Source of the DNA: Epiperipatus broadwayi
Lineage: Eukaryota > Onychophora > Udeonychophora > Euonychophora > Peripatidae
Length of the DNA: 64,000 nucleotides
Direction: 5' to 3'
Assembly (NCBI GenBank): GCA_028023455.1
Contig: JAQFVV010012420.1
Coordinates: forward strand, 3,102,001-3,166,000
Both the position numbers and the translations under genes were made by a program. Shown here piece after piece: positions 54,935-64,000 of this stretch (position 1 is the stretch's first letter; each line of letters begins with the position of its first letter). The notes under the pieces were generated by a model, which was given only the letters and a program-made list of their open reading frames with translations, searched no databases and was not told where the DNA came from.

Positions 54935-55643
54935 ATTAGTTATTATCATCATCATCATTATCAACCATTATCAATCCACTTCAGGATGAAGGTCTCTCCA
55001 AGTTTAAGCTATCTTTTCTGATCTGTAGTTTCTCTTCTCCACATCACCCCTGCACACTTTCTTATTTCATCCATCCATCTCACATGTGGTCTCTTTCTGG
55101 GTCTTTTACAATCTCTTAGAATCCAGTTTAAAATTTCAATTGTCCATCTATTATCATCTCTTCTAACAATATGTCCAGCCCAACTCCACTTCAATCTTTT
55201 AATTTTTTCAATGAGGTCAGTAACACCTGTTTGTTCTCTTACCCATACATTGTGTTTACGATCTCTTTTCGTTACTCCCAACATACATCTCTCCATACTT
55301 CTTTGAGTGGTCTGAAGTCTCTGCATTGCCTTCTATTAAGTGTCCAAGTCTCAGATCCATAAGTAAGAACTGGTAAAACACATTTGTTAAAAACCTTCCT
55401 TTTCAAACACATGGGCATATTTCCTTTTAGTATCAAGTTATTTCTACCAAAATCATTCCAACCAAGCTTAATTCTATGATTAATTTCCTCCATTATATTT
55501 CCATCTGTATTAATAATCTGACCAAGGTATTTGCAACTGTTAACTTCTTCTAATTCATCATAATCAATCTTTATTTCCATATTTTGAGCAAATCGATTAA
55601 ACATTACTTTAGTCTTTTTAACATTTATCTTATTATTAGTTAT
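54935..55643. repeat. 9-bp target-site duplication of the truncated LINE
   Basis: ATTAGTTAT at 54935-54943 and 55635-55643. Confidence 0.6.
54944..55634 (-). mobile_element. RTE-like LINE, 5'-truncated copy (0.69 kb)
   Basis: Same family as L1, very similar over 690 bp. It begins on the minus strand just after motif C (the KKTKVMFN region) and ends in the ATC-repeat tail (54945-54960). Two overlapping minus-strand ORFs (55272-55604 and 55009-55326) cover the KIDYDELEEVNSCKYLGQII and SMERCMLG...WVREQTGV regions and are joined by a frameshift near 55325. It has CGA and GAA where L1 has stops at about 21946 and 21594. 5' truncation is the usual result of incomplete reverse transcription. Confidence 0.88.
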
Positions 55644-58600
55644 ATATAAGGTATTACTGTATGAAAATGAGTCATGTTGTTACTGAAAACATTTCATTTA
55701 GGATGTTCAATAAAATTCTGAAAATAGAATGGCAAAATCATAAAATCAATAGATACATTCTATTGAAAATGCTACTATAAGGCACATCTTTAAGCAAATA
55801 ATATAGCAACAAATGTTTGAAAAAATATTTTATTGTGAACTTTATGATTTTCATAGAAAAATTAGAACTCTTTTATATATAAAAATTATGTCAAAGACGT
55901 TTTAAAATAATGCATTGTTCATTGTCATTAGAAAATAAGACAATTTTTGAAAACTTCTGATAGAAAAGATTGATATAACAGTGGAAAGAGAACTCGTTTT
56001 AAACTTTTTATTTTTGTTTTCATTTTTACTTGTTTCAGACTTTTATTTATAACAATGGGGGAAGGAAGATTGTTTCAGCTTTGCTAATTCAGCAATATTT
56101 TCAAATCGTAACAATGAATTTTATAACATAGTTACTTAGCATAAATAGAGAAAGTGTGCACAAAAATAAATACAACAAAAATTAAGTACAGTAATAAAAA
56201 CAAATAAAGAGAATAAAAATGGGAGTTGGATAGGAAATGATGAGAAGATAGTATTTTCAAATATTTTAGATGTTGGTTGACTAATTATAGAAATAGAGTT
56301 TAAAAATTAAAATAATAATTGCAGTAATTTTAATAAAATTAATGTTATTTATGATCCTTTGAAGTTATAACTAAGTAACAGGCTTATAAAAAATATATTG
56401 TTGAAGTGTTGCTTTTATATGAAACAGACATTTAACCAATTAGAAAAAAGATGAACAAAAGTTTGGAAGTTTTTAAAATGTAGATCTGAAAAAGAATGGC
56501 AAAGATAAGTTGGAATTATAATGTTAAAATAAAAGAAGTGTTGAAAAGAGTAAGTGAAAAAAATCCCATATTTAATAGAAAGGTTAAAAAGAAAAAAAGA
56601 AACTAAATGGCAATTTATTTAGAGATATTGGAATTAAAAAGCGCAGCTTGGAAAAAATTGTAGAGAATGAAAGAAAGTTGGATATGAGAAAAAAGTTGAT
56701 AAATGACCATTAAGAAAGAGATCATTCTCAGCTTTGAAGAACAGAGTAATTGATAAAAACATTTAAGAAAAGTGACTTGAGTTAAAGTGCAGTTAATTGA
56801 CACAGAATGTCTTAAAATTAGAATGGTATACTGTATATGTAAGTTTGACTGAAATAGCAGAATAGCGGTTTATGGAGTTCACTGCTGGTTCAGCTCTTTT
56901 ACTGTAGGAACTTCAGAGAATAAAACCATTTGACTTTTTTTTTTCAGTGAAAAAGATCACATTTATAAAAATAATTGAGTCGTTAATAAAATTCTTAAGA
57001 ATTTGAACAAAATTTTAAAAAATGTAAGTATTTTAATCTTTACTACGTAACGTAAAATTTTGAGTTTAATTTCATTTCATGAGAAGTTCTATTTTTATGT
57101 AATACATTATTTTAGTTGAAGTTTTATGAGAGTAATAAACTACATTAATTTTTTTTTTAAAAAAGTAAATAAGGAATTAACAAAAAAAAAAAATTAAATT
57201 AATCCAATGAAATACTTTCTAGAAGAAAGAAATTTAATACTACTAAATAAATATTGTAACACCCCATTATTAAACATTTAAAAGCTTCTGTTAAATAAAT
57301 ATTTTTTTAAAAATATGTTAATATCAAAGAAAATAAAGATTGCTCTATATTTCCTTTTTGCTCGCCTTAAAAAGCTTTAAAAGTTAATGTTTGCATATTT
57401 ATTCGTTATCAGATATAACTAGTTGTTTTGAGCTGCAAAACCATATTAATATAAAACTTTTAACATGTTTCCTTATATATAATAAAATGAGGTGAAAATT
57501 GATATGTCAAAATAAAAGCATTAAGATCGTTAAAACAAACAAACAAACAAACAAACAAAAAAAGAGATGGAAAGACACCAACTTCAAATGTATAGATGCA
57601 GATCGATATTGTATAGAATAAAAAGATTAAGATCTTTTAACCTATATTATGTTATATAAAATATAAAGTTAAGCATTTTAAACTAATATATTTCAGAATG
57701 AGCTTATCTGTTAATTTGGTCAAGAGTAGTTAATTAATGAGCAAACTTTTATTTAATTAATGATTAGAAAAAATTATTAATCTTTAAGTTTAAATATAAC
57801 TAAATGTGATAAAGATAATAAAAACTATATCAGACACAATCTGGCTAAAAGAACTCCAAAGATGGCTTGAGTTCAAAAACATCACAAATTACTTGAATTG
57901 TATTTTCTAATCATTGTAATGGCTACAACATCATTTTAATATGTTAAAAACTAAAGATGTGCCTATATAAAATCTATAGACATGATAAACTAATTGAAGA
58001 AGGTATTACACAATAAAAACAACTAAAGATTACTTAGTTTTTAACCGAATAAACTAAAAAAGGAAAACAACCAAAAGCAAAAACATTTATACTTTATTAG
58101 ACATTGTAAATACAAAGAGTAGATATTTGTAGAATTGTGGAGAAAAATGATAATTTTTCCATTGAACTTTCACAAAATTTCTCAATAAATAGATGATAAT
58201 GTCACAGAAAAACAAAATCATTGATATGCTTTTAACAGAAAGATTCCACAGAATGAATTAAAATATAAGTACATATGTAAAATCTATTGCAGAAGCTAAA
58301 AAGTATAATTCAATGTTAATTTTGAAAAATTCTCAAATGGTTGGACAAAAGTTCTATTCCTAAAGTGATAATTTAATAAAATATAAAAATAATGTACAAT
58401 ATAAAAATAATCAGTTATATTTTAATATTATGATTAATGATAAGATATGCATTAGAGATAATAAATGAGATAGAATGATCACCATTTCATATGAGAAATG
58501 CCAAAAAGAAATTAAAGATATTTAGAAGTTTACAATTTATGCATAGGAACAGAATTGGTAAAATAATTCTAAATTGGATTAATTGGAAGATATTAGACAA

Positions 58601-58893
58601 ATTGGTTAAGATGAATATTAAAATATGCAAATAAATTAGATGGTGAAGACATCTTAATGCACCAATATAAAAAATAGGTTTACAATTAATGATGTATTAG
58701 ATATATAATGAGTTAGAGATTGGAAGAGAAAATTTAATGAATAAATATTATGAAAATTAAAATTGTGTGATGAAATAATCCTAATATGGTATCAAAAAAT
58801 CAATATTAAAACTAAGGTAGAAAAAATAAAGTATTATCTAAGATTAAAATAAAAAATTAACTTATTAAGAAAAGGAGATATTTTTGTCATGTG
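55644..58893. other. Long AT-rich stretch without recognisable genes
   Basis: No family assigned. (AAAC)n lies near 57533-57558. The sequence AAAGACACCAACTTCAAATG near 57572 weakly recalls the start of the family A variant units but is not followed by the rest. Confidence 0.45.
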
Positions 58894-59146
58894 AATAAAG
58901 GAGATGAAAAACAGGCAAAACTCTCTATATGTATTGCCACTCAGTGCAAGCCAGAGTAATCAATGGATCCCCATCTAGTGCCTACTCATCCAATATCCAC
59001 AGACTAGTTTCTTCTTGTGGCCTTCATCAATGAGGAGATTTGGATCTGAGAGTACTGCACATAGTTTTGCCTGTTTAAATAACAGTTATAAGCAAGCATA
59101 AGAAATGGTGATCAAGTGATGTTTATTGGCTTAATAAAGAAGATGA
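58894..59146. mobile_element. Family A asymmetric palindrome with 14-bp target-site duplication
   Basis: AATAAAGGAGATGA (58894-58907) and AATAAAGAAGATGA (59133-59146) match at 13 of 14 positions. The insert has a minus-strand family A copy on the left (AACAGGCAAAACTC, HHR, up to GAGAGTACTGCAC) and only a short plus-strand 3' end on the right (ATAGTTTTGCCTGTTT plus tail AATAACAGTTATAAGCAAGC). An internal deletion joins CAATGGATCC directly to CCCATCTAG. Confidence 0.82.
58995..59036 (-). ncRNA. Hammerhead ribozyme motif, family A
   Basis: Minus strand: CCTCA, TTGATGA (C3 to U), stem II region GGCCACAAGAA, GAAAC-TA-GTC, then TGTGG. One core change. Confidence 0.6.
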
Positions 59147-59206
59147 GAAGTAGATGTTGGATATTTACTATTAGGGTAACAATTTTTAGTAAGAAATAAT
59201 AAAAGT

Positions 59207-59208
<2 letters not shown>

Positions 59209-59240
<32 letters not shown>

Positions 59241-59241
59241 T

Positions 59242-59272
<31 letters not shown>
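59209..59272. repeat. (TA)n microsatellite, duplicated
   Basis: Two (TA)n runs of about 29 nt separated by AAGTGG, each preceded by AAGTGG. The Y/I-rich minus ORF across it is an artefact. Confidence 0.85.
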
Positions 59273-59277
<5 letters not shown>

Positions 59278-60497
59278 CTTAAGCTGTAAAGAATTGTATA
59301 ATTATATTCCATAAGAACATGCAATTCATTAATAATCAGCATGGCATTAAAATTGCTAAACAAGATTTTCTCTACAGTGAATCTTAAGATAGCCTAAAAT
59401 TTATTATAACAAATTTTATAGATATACCCTCTATTAATTAAAATACTAGATTTTGTTAAGGGGAATATGATTGGTTTTTGCTTTAATGGCAAGTTTTGCT
59501 TTAATTATCTATGAAACTTTTTTTATTTTTTTATTAATTTTTTCAGTCAAATGATATTGGCATCAACAGTCTCAAACAAATTACTGATATTTTTCACATG
59601 CTGAAAAATACAGAAGTATGTGCTGTAGTGTTTCTAGTCTTTAAATTTGCTCATATTTCATCATTATTATTCCGCTTGTCAAATCTTGTAATCTAGGGCA
59701 TAAACTAACTACATATTACATTATATGGCACTGCTTATGTAAAAAAACATTTCATAGTCACAGACATTTATTATCACATTAACTGTAAACATCATTAGTA
59801 TATTAATATACCAACTATGTAAAAATATGACAGAATGATAAATCTCCAATGGATCTTAGTAAAACAAAAGATGAATTTTTTTGAAAGGACATATGATTAT
59901 GACTTCACTTTTTAAGACATTTGCAAGATAAATGCATACTGGAAAAAGGGCTTCTAATTTTTCAATAAGCTTATGTATATCAACAATCAATCTAATTAAA
60001 GACAATGTTTTTTTTTTAATTATAGTTTTTAAATTGGGTCCAATAGAATAAGGAGAAAGATTAGACAAACTACATATAGTCAATATTGTTCTATATACAG
60101 TAATATTTTTAATAAAGATAATATTATTCAAAAGCTCAGTGAAAGAAGAATGAATTAATATATAAAAGTTATTTAAATAATAAACAATACATATCAAAAG
60201 ATTCGAACTCAAGAATTTACAGGTATAAAATACATATATTCTTTTCTTTAAGCAAAATTATTTTTATAAAACTAATAAATAATTAGATGAGTTTGATGAA
60301 TGCAAAATTTACTTGTAATATACTTTAGACATCCTATGAAACTTGTGAAGATTTAATATTAAGATAACAAGAATGTAAAACAAACCATTACTGCGTAGAT
60401 TAATAGTTGAATACCTTTGATATTAGAATTAAAGTTGCTAATTTGATTATATAGTTAAAGTAATGCTAAATATTTTATGTTTTTGTATAATAATTAA
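59273..60497. other. AT-rich stretch, nothing recognised
   Basis: A minus ORF at 59856-60212 (118 codons) is hydrophobic and low complexity, without a recognised domain. Probably chance. Confidence 0.4.
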
Positions 60498-60935
60498 CAG
60501 TGTCATGCTGATTGATAACATTTTTAGACTTCGCAATAAACCATGCCTCTTTCAACTTCCTTTTCCTATCATTTGACTCATTGCACACAGTAGTAATATT
60601 TTGAGGATAAAACTCATGACTACAATTACTTTCATAGTTTGAAAATACAGAATTAATCTGCAAATCACTTTTAGATTTTTTATACTGATAAATATGCTGT
60701 TGTAATCGCATTGTGTTTTAATGCGATTATAACAGCATATTTATCAGTATAAAAAATCTAAAAGTGATTTACAGATTAATTCTGTTTTTTCGAATCATGA
60801 AAGTAATTGTGGTCATGAGTTTATCGTCAAAATATTACTATTGTGTGCAATGAGTCAAATGATAGGAAAAGGAAGTTGAAAGAGGCTTGGTTTATTGCAA
60901 AGTCTAAAAACGTTATTAATCAGCTTAACACTAGT
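60498..60935. mobile_element. Palindrome of PLE 3' ends (family E)
   Basis: Arms of about 210 bp mirror each other about 60716 (GCATTGTGTTTTAATGC). Both encode the end of a PLE GIY-YIG region reading outward: minus 60475-60711 has HEFYPQN, VCNESNDRKRKLKEAWFIAK and NVINQ. The plus ORF at 60843-61037 has the same NESNDRKRKLKEAWFIAKSK stretch. This aligns with CIEKNDAKRKIKEAYCIAND of the PLE at 26.7 kb. Copies are joined at the same 5' truncation point. No HHR found. Confidence 0.75.
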
Positions 60936-61374
60936 GTTCCACTGAGCATGCTCTGGAATATTAACTGTTCAGTTTCAATATGTCACCATGATTCTGGTAT
61001 ACAGTACCAAAAGCACTTGACAAATGGCTGTTTATAATTAATGTTTTTTGAATTTTGACTGCTCTGTTTTGTGTAGAATAATTTTCATTATCTGCAAGAG
61101 TTTTTATATTATTTATTTTTTCCACTATTTAAATTTTTCTCAGTTTTATTATCTATTATTATTAATTTTACCAAAAACATGGAAACAGATATTCTGTAAA
61201 ATGTCTTATTTTATTAAAATGCTAGGTAAAATATATAACTGTTAGAATCAAAGATTATTTCATATTTTGATTTAAAATAGATACATATTCTGGTGAACCA
61301 CTAGGAATCTTAGTTTCAATAATGACTTTCTCTCTCTCTCTGTATATATATATAAATTAGTAATCAATGTCTGT
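60936..61374. other. AT-rich stretch between two PLE palindromes
   Basis: Contains (CT)n/(TA)n near 61331-61353. No feature supported. Confidence 0.45.
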
Positions 61375-61471
61375 ATTCCAATTATAAATATATATATATA
61401 TATAATTCTTTGAAAAACAATACAATAATTAATACAGTAAATAGAATTTTAAAAACAAATATCTACTATAA

Positions 61472-61520
61472 TTTAATAGAAGTACTTTCGACTATCTAAG
61501 TAGTCGTTATCAACTATATT
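61472..61520 (-). ncRNA. Hammerhead motif, left arm of family D
   Basis: Minus strand: stem I ATAG with CTAT, core TTGATAA (CTGATGA with C3 and G8 changed), perfect stem II GACTA/TAGTC, GAAA, then stem III G-TA-C closing with U and U at the cleavage position. The architecture is complete; two core changes argue against activity. Confidence 0.58.
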
Positions 61521-62069
61521 CAAATTCAGTTACAAAAAACCATTATAAATGTCTACAAAAACAATTACATCATACATCAATTTTCCCACAATTCATTAAT
61601 TTTTATATTAGCAGATTGTCTATTTATCAAATGCTGCTTTCCATTTCTTATTAACTCAGCATCTTTAATTTTACGTTTATTATTATTTCTTTCAATACAT
61701 AAAATCTTAACTTTATTAAAATCAAAATCAAAAACATATACATATAACATTATGATCAAAAAATACTGAAAGTGATATCAAAACAAGAGAGTGTTAGAAA
61801 TGATGACATATCATCTTCAGTATTTTTTGATCATAATGTTACATGTATACATGGTTTTGATTTTGATTTTAATAAAGTTAAGATTTTATGTATTGAAAGA
61901 AATAAGAATAAACATAAAATTAAAGAAGCTATGTTAATAAAAAATGGAAAGCAGCATTTGATAAATAGACAATCTGCTAATATAAAAATTAATGAATTGA
62001 GGAAAAACTGATGTATGAAGTAATTGTTTTTGTAGACATTTATAATGTTTTTTTTTGTAACTGAATTTG

Positions 62070-62120
62070 AATATAGTTAATAACGACTACTTAGATAGTC
62101 TAAAGTACTTCTATTAAATT
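62070..62120 (+). ncRNA. Hammerhead motif, right arm of family D
   Basis: Same layout on the plus strand: ATAG, TTAATAA, stem II GACTA/TAGTC, TAAA, GTAC, TT, CTAT. More mutated than the left arm. Confidence 0.52.
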
Positions 62121-62269
62121 ATAGTAGATATTTGTTTTTAAAATATTATTTACTGTATTAATTATTGTATTGTTTTTCGAAGAATTATATATATATATAT
62201 ATTGTAACAGTATGGAAAATAGGAGTTAATAATAGAGAATCTGAGGTTACAATGTCCCACAATTGGGTA

Positions 62270-62900
62270 ACCATTTTTAACAGTACACCACATTAGGGCT
62301 GAATTATGAGGAGATAGGAAACCATCATCATCCCCAAATAAACAAAATATAAAATTAAATATAAAAGAAATAAGCATAAGATATAAGCACAGAACTAACT
62401 ATAAATTCAGCATCATTATACAAAAGTAATAATCATTCATCAACATGAATGATCAGCAATAAAATAAATCAACAGTCAATCTTGTGATTGTATTTGAAAG
62501 TTGTTCATTGTAGACCAGACTAATTATTTAGACACTGCCAAATCTAGGACAGAAATACAAATAGTAATTATCTGGATGCACATACTTAAGTGCTACACCA
62601 TCAAAATAGAATAATAAGTCAAATAAAGCTGAAATACTAAAACCATCCTGATTTTTATCATTGCTCTGACTATGTAGTATCATTAATGTACTGGCCAATT
62701 ATAAACTAAGTTTCCAAAGAAATTATAACTAAAATGAAATATAGTGCATAGACTTTAAAGAATATCCCCTTTGTGACATCCAGCATCACCATCATCTGGA
62801 TGTCCATAACATTAAACATAAATCCCTTTTATATAACAAACCATTATGCATGAATCCAGACTCACTGAGAAAAATCTCTATAAGTGTTACTGTGAACAAG
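62270..62900 (+). repeat. Dispersed repeat R1, copy 3
   Basis: Collinear with 4160-4725 (GGAAACCATCATCATC, ACTTAAGTGC, CATCATCTGGATGTCC, AACCATTATGC). This is the longest copy. No ORF. Confidence 0.52.
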
Positions 62901-64000
62901 AGAGATAATACTAATATATAAATGTTTTAAATTTATTCTAGGATTAATTACATACACTGGAATAACTTTAATAATAAAATATACATTTATTAATTAGAAA
63001 CAATAAAATGAAATTAAGGTCTGCTGAGTATGCCATGAATATAAATTTTAATTCTGATTTTGATGAATACAATAAGTTTTCACATTGTAATTTACAAATA
63101 CCTCATAATAGATTTACATGGAATACGCCTAAATAAAAGCACACAGATATGCAGTATAACAATTTATGAACATATTTGAAGTGTCATAAACCTATAAATG
63201 AAATTCATTTTTATAATACATAATTAATGATTGATTTAACATATATGTGTGTACACATGGAAATGTGTGTATGCATTGATATTTATAAAAAGTAAACTAT
63301 ATTATTTTTTCTTTAATTCAATCTCAAAAATATACATAAAATTCACATGTATGTTTGTATATATATATAAATTGATAGTATGAATCAAAGTTATTAATTA
63401 ATTCAGTATTTCTAATGGTAAAAAAAGTTTTTCTTTTTTTTAAAAAAGTTATCATGAGATTCAGTTTGGAAAGTTCTTAAAAAAACTTTTAGCTTTTTGT
63501 TTCTTCATTCACAGGAAGATTTTCAGAGTTACTTTTTTCTTAAAAATTTCAAACCCAAATTGTTTATGAATCAATCCTTCATTTTTAGACATTGTTTTAT
63601 TTTTAAATTAGAGATTTTAGCAATCATCATTTACACTAAAGAAAGAGTCTGAGTTTTACTTTTAATAAATATAACTGGAAACACTCATTTATTTTCTTTT
63701 ATTAGTATAGTTTTAGATGAATGATTTAGTCAAAAATTATTTACCTTTAAAACCAACTGATATCTGTAAAGTACTTTATATACATGATGCAGTATCTTTA
63801 TCTGTGCTTCTTTGCATATTGATAAAACTGTGTATATAGCATGTAAATCTCTTGATAAACTGGTCTTCTAAAACCAGAGACTGGTTTATTATCATCTTTT
63901 GGAAATGCATAATCCAGGTAACTGGTGGCATTCAATCATATCCATTTAGTCTCTACCCTGTCTAATACATACATATATACAGTCAATGAACCACATAAAA
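62901..64000. other. AT-rich stretch, nothing recognised
   Basis: No supported gene or repeat to the end of the window. Confidence 0.5.

Larger units (their letters stand above)
61375..62208. mobile_element. Palindrome of PLE 3' ends with hammerheads (family D)
   Basis: Arms of about 400 bp meet near 61780. Each arm encodes a PLE C-terminus reading outward: FDFDFNKVKILCIERN, KRKIKDAELIRNGKQHLINR and SANIKINEL, followed by a stop, a short 3' UTR and an HHR-like motif (61472-61520 minus, 62070-62120 plus). Outer ends reach TA repeats (61389-61402 and 62191-62203). The right arm has about 30 extra bases at the centre (QESVRNDDISSSVF). Related 3' end at 27.1 kb. Confidence 0.78.

Noticed and set aside
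58480-58890. Possible LINE RT remnant on the + strand
   Set aside because: Translated pieces (NRIGKIILNWINW) are suggestive, but no ordered series of RT motifs could be followed.
18738-59146. Family A palindromes as MITEs of a cut-and-paste DNA transposon
   Set aside because: Target-site duplications vary (9, 12, 13, 14 bp), arms are truncated at different points, one side carries a unique tail, and HHR motifs are present. These fit a retroelement better.
59112-59363. 83-codon ORF
   Set aside because: Runs through duplicated (TA)n microsatellites.
59856-60212. 118-codon minus-strand ORF as a gene
   Set aside because: I/L/N-rich, no motif, in AT-rich DNA where such ORFs occur by chance.

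Overview
The window looks like non-coding, repeat-dense nuclear DNA of an invertebrate animal. It is strongly AT-rich. CpG is scarce over most of its length. Its repeats are RTE-like LINEs, Penelope-like elements (PLEs) with GIY-YIG endonucleases, tRNA-derived SINEs and repeats carrying hammerhead ribozyme (HHR) motifs. I see no bacterial, organellar or rRNA features and no intact host gene. I cannot fix the taxon from sequence alone; a mollusc, cnidarian, flatworm or arthropod would all fit.

Layout. 0-9 kb is mostly featureless AT-rich DNA with one SINE, one old dispersed repeat, an odd insertion with long G and C runs flanked by a 36-bp duplication, and a short reverse-transcriptase remnant. 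9.3-13.8 kb is a decayed LINE split by a 2.1-kb insert that is almost devoid of C on the + strand. 16.3-16.9 kb holds two adjacent foldback elements. 18.7-19.1 kb holds the first HHR palindrome. 20.5-26.9 kb is the centrepiece: two PLE copies joined head to head as a large palindrome, the left one interrupted by a near full-length 3.0-kb LINE with a 13-bp target-site duplication. 27-32.8 kb is a nest of older LINEs (both strands, two families) interrupted by HHR repeats. 33-43 kb is mostly unique AT-rich DNA, with a roughly 1-kb zone at 40.4-41.35 kb that retains CpG and may be a promoter or first exon. 43.7-46 kb and 50-54 kb contain tandem and inverted copies of a second HHR repeat family. 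46.8-47.1 kb has a weak candidate exon. 55 kb has a 5'-truncated copy of the same LINE. 60.5-62.2 kb has two palindromes made of PLE 3' ends.

How it fits together. At least four sequence-distinct repeat families in the window carry HHR-like cores (CUGANGA, a short stem II, GAAA and a very short stem III). PLEs are known to encode HHRs, and small dimeric 'retrozymes' carrying HHRs are known in animals. Nearly all HHR or PLE copies here are palindromes in which two copies face away from each other (3' ends outward) and are joined at their 5' ends. Where ends can be read they are flanked by 9-14 bp target-site duplications of variable length, which suggests target-primed reverse transcription rather than cut-and-paste transposition. 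The pattern is most striking at 43.7-45.9 kb, where tandem units of about 490 bp, each with an HHR, lie in both orientations and one HHR has a complete core. All protein-coding remnants of these elements are broken, so mobility would depend on intact copies elsewhere.
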